Shown here piece by piece: positions 1-5,318 of a stretch of DNA of 5,727 nt. A program made the translations under genes and the position numbers. The notes under the pieces were generated by a model. The model was not told the DNA's origin. It did no database searches and was given only the letters and a program-made list of their open reading frames with translations. Source of the stretch: Chloroflexota bacterium (GTDB lineage: Bacteria; Chloroflexota; Limnocylindria; QHBO01); NCBI GenBank assembly GCA_029865285.1, contig JAOUHE010000110.1, forward strand, positions 1-5,727. The letters run 5' to 3'. Within the stretch, counting starts at the first letter, position 1; every line of letters starts with the position of its first letter.

Positions 1-237
1 CGGCACGGCGGCCGGCAGGACCCCCGAGAGCAGCAGCCCGATCACGATCGCGCCGAGGATCGCGCCGATCGTGATACCGATCGAGATGAGCGACGGCTGG
101 TCGGTGGGGAAGATGCCGCGCGGCCCGCCGCGATCGACAGGCTCGGCCTGGATCGCAACGCCGCAGGAGCGGCAGACCTGCGCCCACGCCGGGTTGGCAC
201 GGCCGCAGTTGAAGCACTCAATGGTGTCGCGGGTCAT
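1..237 (-). CDS. Zinc-knuckle (RanBP2-like spacing) membrane protein, N-terminal part
   Basis: The reading frame starts at the ATG at 237 (complement) and stays open to the left edge, giving 79 residues of a longer protein. Residues 7-26 carry four cysteines (C8, C11, C22, C25) and N15, spaced C-x2-C-x3-N-x6-C-x2-C. This is the spacing of RanBP2-type zinc ribbons, although the usual Trp two residues before the first Cys is Ile here. A short Pro/Gly/Arg linker (about 31-45) follows, then a hydrophobic stretch at about 50-74 (rich in Ile, Gly, Leu, Val) that is very probably a membrane helix. Zinc ribbon followed by a membrane segment is common in small uncharacterised bacterial proteins, so I infer a cytoplasmic zinc-binding head on a membrane anchor. 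The function is unknown. No Shine-Dalgarno sequence is visible; a TAGGCT hexamer lies 8 bp upstream of the ATG. The gene is on the same strand as, and downstream of, the tRNA gene. Confidence 0.72.
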   Translation of the reverse strand, partial: MTRDTIECFNCGRANPAWAQVCRSCGVAIQAEPVDRGGPRGIFPTDQPSLISIGITIGAILGAIVIGLLLSGVLPAAVP

Positions 238-245
238 CGGGCGAG

Positions 246-251
246 AGCCTA
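246..251 (-). promoter_or_regulatory. Candidate -10 box of the zinc-knuckle gene
   Basis: TAGGCT on the minus strand fits the TANNNT -10 pattern and ends 8 bp before the ATG at 237. That would place transcription start at or within a base or two of the start codon. No convincing -35 box is visible. A TAGGAT hexamer further upstream (326-331, minus) is an alternative. Confidence 0.3.
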
Positions 252-261
252 GCACGCAAGA

Positions 262-290
262 GGCCGTCGGCGGTGAGAACGCCGACGGCC
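262..290 (-). terminator. GC-rich perfect hairpin, probable terminator downstream of tRNA-Leu
   Basis: Bases 262-272 and 280-290 are perfect 11-bp inverted repeats around a 7-base loop. The hairpin starts 58 bp past the tRNA 3' end and lies before the zinc-knuckle start, a good place to end the tRNA transcript. On the minus strand it is followed only by TCTTGCG, not a true T-run, so this is a weak or GC-type intrinsic terminator. It could instead stabilise a transcript end. A short competing hairpin (286-290 with 295-299) shares its right arm. The remaining intergenic sequence (238-348) shows no gene. Confidence 0.45.
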
Positions 291-348
291 ATTCGGCCGA
301 CCTCGGAACAGGACGACCGCGACAGATCCTAGTCGATCGCATGGGAGC

Positions 349-434
349 TGGTGCCGGGGGTGGGAGTCGAACCCACACGAGCTTTCACTCACCGGATTTT
401 GAGTCCGGCGCGTCTGCCATTCCGCCACCCCGGC
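349..434 (-). tRNA. tRNA-Leu (anticodon CAA), CCA end encoded
   Basis: The minus strand folds into a full class II cloverleaf. The 7-bp acceptor stem is 428-434 with 353-359. The D arm follows with a 3-bp stem GCG/CGC. The anticodon stem is 404-408 with 392-396, around the loop CTCAAAA, so the anticodon is CAA (399-401), which reads UUG. A 15-base variable arm (377-391) is typical of tRNA-Leu. The T stem is 360-364 with 372-376, with loop TTCGACT. The discriminator base is A (352), as expected for leucine, and CCA is encoded at 349-351. The gene lies divergently only 25 bp from the sigma-factor start, so its promoter upstream of the -10 must lie in the first codons of that gene. Confidence 0.96.
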
Positions 435-445
435 GCGGGGATGTG

Positions 446-451
446 ATTATA
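446..451 (-). promoter_or_regulatory. Consensus -10 box (TATAAT) for tRNA-Leu
   Basis: The minus strand carries a perfect TATAAT, ending 11 bp before the mature tRNA 5' end. This would leave a leader of about 4-5 bases for RNase P to remove. No good -35 match is seen at 16-18 bp spacing, where the sequence is already sigma-factor coding DNA (about 468-475). The rarity of AT-rich hexamers in this sequence makes the match meaningful. Confidence 0.6.
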
Positions 452-453
452 GG
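448..453 (+). promoter_or_regulatory. Weak candidate -10 box of the sigma-factor gene
   Basis: TATAGG lies 6 bp before the ATG at 460, the same spacing as for polA and the J-domain gene. It lacks the highly conserved last T. It overlaps the tRNA -10 on the other strand, and any -35 would fall inside the tRNA gene. AGGGAG (451-456) could instead act as a Shine-Dalgarno sequence, but its 3-base spacing to the ATG is too short to be typical. Confidence 0.3.
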
Positions 454-459
454 GAGCCA

Positions 460-1098
460 ATGTCCGAAACAGGCTCCACTGCTCCAGGCTCGCGCGCCCC
501 ACGTACGGCACCTCTCCCCGACGAGGATGCCGTGGTGGCGCGGGCCGTGGCGGGGGATCGCGGCGCCTTCACCCAGCTGATGGAGCACTACCAGTCGGCC
601 TGCTACGGCCTGGCCTATCGGCTGCTCGGCGATCCGGACCAGGCGGCCGATGCGGCACAGGACGCATTCGTCCATGCCTATGACGCCATGGCCAAGTACC
701 GAGGCGGGCTCTTCCGCTCCTGGCTGCTGCGCATCACCGCCAACGCCAGCTACGACATCCTGCGACGGGCACAGCGTCGGCCGACGACCACCCTGCCCGA
801 CGCGGAGGAGGGGGAGCCGGACCTGCCCGACCTGACGGTCGCCGACCCCGCGGACGAGGCCGGCCGTTCCGAGTTGTATCGGCACCTTGACGTCGCCCTG
901 CGACAACTGCCGGAGGACCAGCGCACCGCGGTCGTCCTGTGCGACGTCTACGGCATGGACTACGGCGAGGTCGCCACCACCACGGGCTCCGCGCTCGGCA
1001 CGGTCAAGTCGCGCATCCATCGCGGGCGCATGCGGCTGCGCGAGCTGATGGCCGAACACCGGGAACTGTTCGTGATCGACGTGCGTCTGGACCGATGA
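460..1098 (+). CDS. ECF-family RNA polymerase sigma factor (sigma-70 regions 2 and 4)
   Basis: This 212-residue protein has the two-domain layout of extracytoplasmic-function sigma factors. A disordered N-terminus (1-21) leads to region 2 at about 36-103, with the core-binding segment around D65-A66-A67-Q68-D69 and F70 and a Trp (W88) in the DNA-melting helix. An acidic linker (about 104-137) is followed by region 4 at about 138-197. Its helix-turn-helix ends in the typical segment T181-V182-K183-S184-R185-I186 then H-R-G-R, which contacts the -35 box. It should direct RNA polymerase to a stress or envelope regulon. The gene overlaps the next one by ATGA, a zf-HC2 anti-sigma factor, so the pair is very probably co-transcribed and translationally coupled. 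The ATG at 460 is the only good start before region 2: the next ATG falls inside that domain and an internal GTG near 532 would cut into it. ECF subgroup and target promoters cannot be told from this window. Confidence 0.93.
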   Translation: MSETGSTAPGSRAPRTAPLPDEDAVVARAVAGDRGAFTQLMEHYQSACYGLAYRLLGDPDQAADAAQDAFVHAYDAMAKYRGGLFRSWLLRITANASYDILRRAQRRPTTTLPDAEEGEPDLPDLTVADPADEAGRSELYRHLDVALRQLPEDQRTAVVLCDVYGMDYGEVATTTGSALGTVKSRIHRGRMRLRELMAEHRELFVIDVRLDR

Positions 1099-1826
1099 CC
1101 ATGCCGAACGACTTCCACCCCGATGACGAGCGACTCGCGGCGTACGCGGACCGCGAGACCGATGCGCTGCGCGACCGCGCGCTCGGCGAGCACCTGGCCG
1201 GGTGCGGCCGGTGCAGGCTCATCCTCAATGACCTGGGCGCACTCCGATCCGCGCTCGCTGAGTTGCCGGACCTCGCCCCGTCACGCCCCCTGCGGCTGAT
1301 TCCTCCGGTTCCGGCTTCTGCGCCACGGGCCGTGGGTCGAGCCGGGTGGCTCCGACGTCTTACCGCGCCAGTCTTCGCAGTGGGAACGGGGCTGGTTCTG
1401 GTCGGCGCGGTGGGCGCCTCTGGCGCGCTGAATGTCTACCAGGCTGCCTCGACTGGCGGTCGAGAGACAGACGAGAGCGCGTATTCGCGCGCGAGCGACG
1501 CGCCGCCCGCCGTACAGGCCACCGACAACGAATACGCAGGGGGATCGGGTGCCCAGCAGCCCGACGCCTCATCGCGCGGATCGACGGACGGATCGAGCGG
1601 TGAGATCACCGACGGATCGACCGGCAGGTCGCCCGACGCGTCGCCCGGCGAGTTCACCGGCGCCACCGAATCCCCTCCGGGGAAGGGGAGCGACCCCGCA
1701 ACCCCGGCGCCCGACAGCGAATCGGTGCCGGCATTCCCCGCGTTCGTCGTCCTGCTGCTGGTGGGGATCGCCCTGGTCGCGGTCGCCGCGATCATGCGCT
1801 TCACCCTCCAGCCGCGCGCCGGGTAG
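1095..1826 (+). CDS. Membrane-bound zf-HC2 anti-sigma factor with two predicted membrane helices
   Basis: The start is taken at the ATG that overlaps the sigma stop codon (ATGA), giving 243 residues; an in-frame ATG two codons later is possible. Residues about 8-55 form an anti-sigma zinc-finger domain with the H33-x3-C37-x2-C40 signature, which in this family clamps the partner sigma factor in the cytoplasm. A Pro-rich stretch (58-77) leads to a first membrane helix at about 91-113. Residues 114-212 form a low-complexity Ser/Asp/Gly/Thr/Pro linker containing four degenerate 8-residue repeats (157-188). A second, strongly hydrophobic helix at about 214-234 is followed by a short basic tail. 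Predicted topology is N-in, linker outside, C-in. Many zf-HC2 anti-sigmas have one membrane helix and an outer sensor domain; here there is no recognisable sensor fold, only the linker. Release by regulated proteolysis is possible but not shown. The gene ends 21 bp before the convergent J-domain gene, and no terminator hairpin is visible between them. Confidence 0.85.
   Translation: MTMPNDFHPDDERLAAYADRETDALRDRALGEHLAGCGRCRLILNDLGALRSALAELPDLAPSRPLRLIPPVPASAPRAVGRAGWLRRLTAPVFAVGTGLVLVGAVGASGALNVYQAASTGGRETDESAYSRASDAPPAVQATDNEYAGGSGAQQPDASSRGSTDGSSGEITDGSTGRSPDASPGEFTGATESPPGKGSDPATPAPDSESVPAFPAFVVLLLVGIALVAVAAIMRFTLQPRAG
1563..1658 (+). repeat. Degenerate 24-bp tandem repeat (four units) within the anti-sigma gene
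   Basis: Four 24-bp units encode 8-residue blocks starting at D157, D165, D173 and D181, each beginning Asp-[Ala/Gly]-Ser-[Ser/Thr/Pro]. Units two and three share the exact 10-mer GACGGATCGA at 1587-1596 and 1611-1620. The array lies in the predicted extracytoplasmic linker. Confidence 0.65.
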
Positions 1827-1847
1827 CCCTGAAGGAAGTCGCCGCCC

Positions 1848-2360
1848 CTAGCTCAGCTTCCCGACGACCACCGCAACGACGAGCATCGCCAGGAAGACGA
1901 AGGCGACCAGCAGCGCCGCCCAGCCCGAGTCGCGGAACGTCTGCTCACCCGGACGGATCGGCCTCGGACGTCGTGTTGGCGGCACCGGAACCTCTCCGGG
2001 TTGACGGACGGTTCGCGGTGCGGCACGGGTCTCATCGGCGGTCGCGCGCCAGGTCGCCCACGTTCGCGTTGTTGTCGGGGCGGCCGGCTTGATCGGATCG
2101 CGTGAAGCGCCCCAGTGGCCGTTTGCCGCCATCGGTCGGACAGGACGGCCGGCGTCGTACGCCGCACGTCGTTCGGGCGAGGAGAGGATCTCCCACGCTT
2201 CGTTCAGGCGACGCATCCTGGCCGCGACCTCCTTGTCCGGGTGGAGATCAGGATGGAACTGCTTGGCGAGTCGCCGATAGGACGTCGCCACCTGCCTGGG
2301 CGTCGCGTCGCGGCCCAGCCCCAGGATCGCGTAGGGGTCGATCGGGGACCTCTCGGGCAT
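1848..2360 (-). CDS. Tail-anchored J-domain protein (DnaJ-like co-chaperone)
   Basis: This 170-residue protein begins with a J domain at about 8-69. It opens D8-P-Y-A-I-L-G, has the invariant H36-P37-D38 motif between helices II and III, and ends N53-E-A-W-E-I-L followed by R65-x2-Y68-D69. The HPD motif is what stimulates DnaK ATPase activity, so this should be a DnaK co-chaperone. It lacks the Gly/Phe region, zinc-finger and C-terminal substrate domains of true DnaJ. Instead it has a Pro/Arg/Thr-rich linker (about 71-143) and one C-terminal hydrophobic helix (about 146-167, ending V-V-G-K-L-S). This predicts a tail-anchored protein with the J domain in the cytoplasm. The ATG at 2360 sits directly before the J domain and 6 bp after a TATCAT hexamer. 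It is divergent from polA across 60 bp and convergent with the anti-sigma gene. The client is unknown. Confidence 0.9.
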   Translation of the reverse strand: MPERSPIDPYAILGLGRDATPRQVATSYRRLAKQFHPDLHPDKEVAARMRRLNEAWEILSSPERRAAYDAGRPVRPMAANGHWGASRDPIKPAAPTTTRTWATWRATADETRAAPRTVRQPGEVPVPPTRRPRPIRPGEQTFRDSGWAALLVAFVFLAMLVVAVVVGKLS

Positions 2361-2366
2361 CGGTGG

Positions 2367-2372
2367 ATGATA
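2367..2372 (-). promoter_or_regulatory. Candidate -10 box of the J-domain gene, leaderless geometry
   Basis: TATCAT on the minus strand matches five of six positions of TATAAT and ends exactly 6 bp before the ATG at 2360. Transcription would then begin at the start codon itself. The 6 bases between (CCACCG) hold no Shine-Dalgarno sequence. No clear -35 box is seen. Confidence 0.48.
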
Positions 2373-2408
2373 GGCGGGCTCAACGCGGTCGCGGAGAGGC
2401 GATCGGTC

Positions 2409-2414
2409 TAGACT
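2409..2414 (+). promoter_or_regulatory. Candidate -10 box of polA, leaderless geometry
   Basis: TAGACT fits the TANNNT pattern and ends exactly 6 bp before the polA ATG at 2421, predicting a leaderless transcript. CGGAG directly abuts the ATG with no spacing, so it cannot serve as a normal ribosome-binding site. No clear -35 box is seen in the 60-bp divergent gap. Confidence 0.48.
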
Positions 2415-2420
2415 CCGGAG

Positions 2421-5315
2421 ATGCCTGAGCGTCGACCGATCCTGATGCTGATCGACGGGCCGAGCCTCGTGTACCGCGGCTACTTTGCCCTGCCACCGCT
2501 CACGACCTCGGACGGCACACTCGTCAACGCCGTCTTCGGCTTCCTGCAGATCGTGCTCCGCGGGATGCAGGACCTCAAGCCCGACTACGCCGTCGTCAGC
2601 TTCGACCTGGGCAAGCCGCAGTTCCGGTTCGACGCCTATCCGGAGTACAAAGCCGGCCGCCCGTCGATGCCCGATGACCTGCGCTCGCAGTTCCCGATCG
2701 TGCGCGAAGTGGTGGGCATGCTGGGGATGCCGATCGTCGAATTGCAGGGATACGAGGCGGATGACGTGATCGGCACGCTGGCGCAGCACGCGACTGCGGC
2801 CGCCGTGGAGACGTACATCGTGTCGGGCGACCTGGACGGCCTCCAACTGGTCAATGACCACGTGCGACTGCTCACCACGCGCCAGGGCGTGGCGGCGACG
2901 GTGATCTACGACGAGGCGATGGTGGGGGAGCGCTACGGACTGCGCCCGGACCAGATGCTCGACTACAAGGCGCTCAAGGGCGACACGTCCGACAACATCC
3001 CCGGCGTCCCGGGGGTGGGTGAGAAGACCGCCGTCGCCCTCCTCCAGCAGTTCGGGACGCTGGACGCGATCTACGAACGACTCGACGAGGTGAAGGGCAA
3101 GCTGCGCGAACGGCTGGCCGAGCACCGCGAGTCGGCATTCATGTCCCGCCAGATCGGGCGGATCCTGACCGAGCTCCCGGTGGCGATCGACCTGGAGACC
3201 GCCCGTACCGGCCGGTACGACCGGCGAGCGCTGGCACAGCGCCTCCGTGAACTCGAGTTCCGCTCGCTCATCGATCGCCTGCCGCCGTCGAGCACCGCGC
3301 CGACCGGGCAGGAACCGGCCGACCGCGAGACGAAGGGTGGTCTGCAGCTCTCGCTCGACCTGCTGGGTGCCGGCTCGCTCGACGGGGCACCGTCGCGCGA
3401 ACCTTCGGCAGCTGTCGCAGGCGCGACGGCGGCACCGCGCGAAACGCCCGACCCGCTCGCGGATCCTGCCGGCGCGATCGAGCACGTGGATCCCCGCGTC
3501 CCGCGCAGCGAAGCCGACCGGATCGAGCTCGAGGCATGGCTCGCCGCCCACGGCGAAACCGTCGCGATCGCGGTGGCGGCAGGCCCCGGGCGACCCCTGG
3601 AGCGCGATCCGCACGGGATCGCGGTGGCAGGGAGCGATGGGTCGTGCTGGTTCGTCCCGTGGAGTGACGAGTCGGATCCGGTGCGGCGCTGGCTCGGCCG
3701 TACGGATCGGCCGCTGGTCGGGCACGACCTGAAGGCCATGATCGTGCTGCTGGCGATGCACGACGTGACCGCAACGGGCACGCCGTTCGACACGCTGGTC
3801 GCGTCGTACATGTTGAATCCGGCCCTGCGCGCCCAGACGCTCGACGACCTCGCCGCCAATCGGTTCGGCGCCGAGCTGCCACCGCGACCGCTCACGCCGG
3901 AGTCGGGTGCCGAGGAGGCGCTCATCGCCCGACGGGCTGCGGCCGAGGCACTGACCGCGCTCCTGATCCGGGCGGACCTGGAGAAGGAGCTCGCCGAGGC
4001 CGGCCTGGGCGATCTCTTCGGCGAGGTCGAGATGCCGCTCCTGCCGGTGCTGGCGCGGATGGAGCTTGCGGGGATCCTTCTCGATCGGGAGACGCTGGCC
4101 AGCCTCGCAGACGAATTCGGCGACCAGGTCAACTCGCTCGAGGAGCGCATCCACGCGGCCGTGGGGCACCCCTTCAACATCGGGTCGCCGAAGCAGCTTG
4201 AACAGGTTCTCTTCCACGAGCTGGAGCTGCCGGCCACCAAGCGGACCCGGACCGGCTTCTCGACGGATGCATCGGTCCTGGAGGAGCTCCGCGACAAGCA
4301 CGAGGTCGTCTCGCTGATCCTGGAGTACCGCCAGCTGAGCAAGCTAAAGTCCACCTACGTGGACGCACTCCCGCTACTGGTGGACGCCGAGGGCCGGCTG
4401 CATACCACCTACCAGCAGGCGGTTGCGGCGACCGGGCGGCTGTCGAGCACCGATCCGAACCTGCAGAACATCCCGATCCGGACGGCGCTCGGCCGCCGCA
4501 TCCGCCGCGCCTTTGTCGCCCCGCCCGGAAAGGTGCTGCTGGCGGCCGACTACTCCCAGGTGGAGCTGCGGATCCTGGCGCACGTCTCGGGCGACCCGGG
4601 GCTGACCGCGGCGTTCGCGGCGGGGGAGGATATCCACCGCGCGACCGCGGCCCGCGTGCTGAAGATCGATCCCGCCGCGGTGACCCCTGAGCAGCGCGGC
4701 ATGGCGAAGATGGTCAACTTCGGCGTGGCCTACGGGATGAGCGACTTCGGCCTCGCCGAGCGGCTGCGCATCCCGCGCGAAGAGGCACACCAGTTCATCG
4801 CCGACTACTTCGCCGCGTACGAAGGGATCCGGCGCTACATCGTCGAGATGAAGATCCTGGCCCGCGACCAGGGCTATGTCTCAACGCTCCTCGGGCGACG
4901 CCGGTACATTCCCGAGCTCCAGGCACGCAACCCGTCGCTGCGGCAGGCGGGCGAGCGGATGGCCATCAACATGCCGATCCAGGGGACGGCGGCGGACGCC
5001 ATCAAGATCGCCATGGTGCGTATCGACGCGGCGCTGCGCCAGCGCGGGATGCACGCCCGGATGCTGCTGCAGGTGCATGACGAACTGGTCTTCGAGACCG
5101 ATGAGGCGGAGCTCTCGGCACTGGCCGGGCTGGTCCGCGAACTGATGGAAGGTGCCCTGCCGCTCGACGTCCCGCTGACGGTCGATCTCAAGGTCGGCGA
5201 CGACTGGGAGCAGATGGATCGCTATCTACCGACCGATGACGGCTGGCGGCGGATACCGCGGCCGGCCGAGGAGGCGGAGGCTGATGAACTGGTGCTGGCC
5301 GAGGTCATCGGCTGA
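2421..5315 (+). CDS. polA: DNA polymerase I with degenerate proofreading domain
   Basis: The 964-residue protein has three domains. The 5'-nuclease domain (about 5-290) keeps its metal ligands: D12, D62, E112/D114/D115, D137/D139, D188/D191, plus K77 and R80 and a helix-hairpin-helix near 193-204. A low-complexity linker (about 290-355) contains Q309-L-S-L-D-L, which resembles a sliding-clamp-binding motif. The 3'-5' exonuclease-like domain (about 356-530) lacks the catalytic acids: the DxE motif is replaced near 382-388 (I-A-V-A-A-G) and the second motif reads H435-D-L-K-A-M, so proofreading is probably lost, as in Taq and Bacillus enzymes. The polymerase domain (about 535-930) is intact: motif A D710-Y-S-Q-V-E715, motif B R759...K763...F767...Y771, motif C H886-D887-E888. 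F767 is the Taq F667 equivalent, which disfavours dideoxynucleotides. About 30 residues, acidic towards the end, extend past the usual C-terminus. It acts in gap filling and RNA-primer removal. mutM follows after 3 bp. Confidence 0.97.
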   Translation: MPERRPILMLIDGPSLVYRGYFALPPLTTSDGTLVNAVFGFLQIVLRGMQDLKPDYAVVSFDLGKPQFRFDAYPEYKAGRPSMPDDLRSQFPIVREVVGMLGMPIVELQGYEADDVIGTLAQHATAAAVETYIVSGDLDGLQLVNDHVRLLTTRQGVAATVIYDEAMVGERYGLRPDQMLDYKALKGDTSDNIPGVPGVGEKTAVALLQQFGTLDAIYERLDEVKGKLRERLAEHRESAFMSRQIGRILTELPVAIDLETARTGRYDRRALAQRLRELEFRSLIDRLPPSSTAPTGQEPADRETKGGLQLSLDLLGAGSLDGAPSREPSAAVAGATAAPRETPDPLADPAGAIEHVDPRVPRSEADRIELEAWLAAHGETVAIAVAAGPGRPLERDPHGIAVAGSDGSCWFVPWSDESDPVRRWLGRTDRPLVGHDLKAMIVLLAMHDVTATGTPFDTLVASYMLNPALRAQTLDDLAANRFGAELPPRPLTPESGAEEALIARRAAAEALTALLIRADLEKELAEAGLGDLFGEVEMPLLPVLARMELAGILLDRETLASLADEFGDQVNSLEERIHAAVGHPFNIGSPKQLEQVLFHELELPATKRTRTGFSTDASVLEELRDKHEVVSLILEYRQLSKLKSTYVDALPLLVDAEGRLHTTYQQAVAATGRLSSTDPNLQNIPIRTALGRRIRRAFVAPPGKVLLAADYSQVELRILAHVSGDPGLTAAFAAGEDIHRATAARVLKIDPAAVTPEQRGMAKMVNFGVAYGMSDFGLAERLRIPREEAHQFIADYFAAYEGIRRYIVEMKILARDQGYVSTLLGRRRYIPELQARNPSLRQAGERMAINMPIQGTAADAIKIAMVRIDAALRQRGMHARMLLQVHDELVFETDEAELSALAGLVRELMEGALPLDVPLTVDLKVGDDWEQMDRYLPTDDGWRRIPRPAEEAEADELVLAEVIG

Positions 5316-5318
5316 CCG

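Noticed and set aside
71..580. Plus-strand open frame across the zinc-knuckle gene, intergenic region and tRNA
   Set aside because: It runs through a tRNA gene on the opposite strand and into sigma coding sequence in another frame, and its product has no recognisable domain.
939..1094. Upstream extension of the anti-sigma frame to an earlier ATG at 939
   Set aside because: The extra 52 residues are Arg/His-rich out-of-frame translation of sigma region 4. The ATGA overlap at 1095 gives a normal zf-HC2 N-terminus.
1827..1847. Possible bidirectional terminator between the convergent anti-sigma and J-domain genes
   Set aside because: The 21-bp gap contains no inverted repeat or T-run that I can see.
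2361..4301. Very long minus-strand open frame running antisense through polA and continuing into the J-domain gene
   Set aside because: The upstream part lies opposite the conserved PolA coding sequence, is low-complexity and rich in Arg, Gly, His and Val, and matches no family I know. Only the part from the ATG at 2360 has a real domain. Long antisense frames are expected in GC-rich genes.
3071..4354. 427-codon minus-strand open frame inside polA
   Set aside because: It is Ser/Arg-rich, without domain features, and wholly antisense to the intact polymerase gene, so it is a compositional shadow.
5301..5318. Separate promoter or Shine-Dalgarno sequence for mutM
   Set aside because: GAGG at 5301-5304 is about 14 bases from the ATG and no -10-like hexamer sits at leaderless distance. 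Coupling to polA explains the arrangement better.
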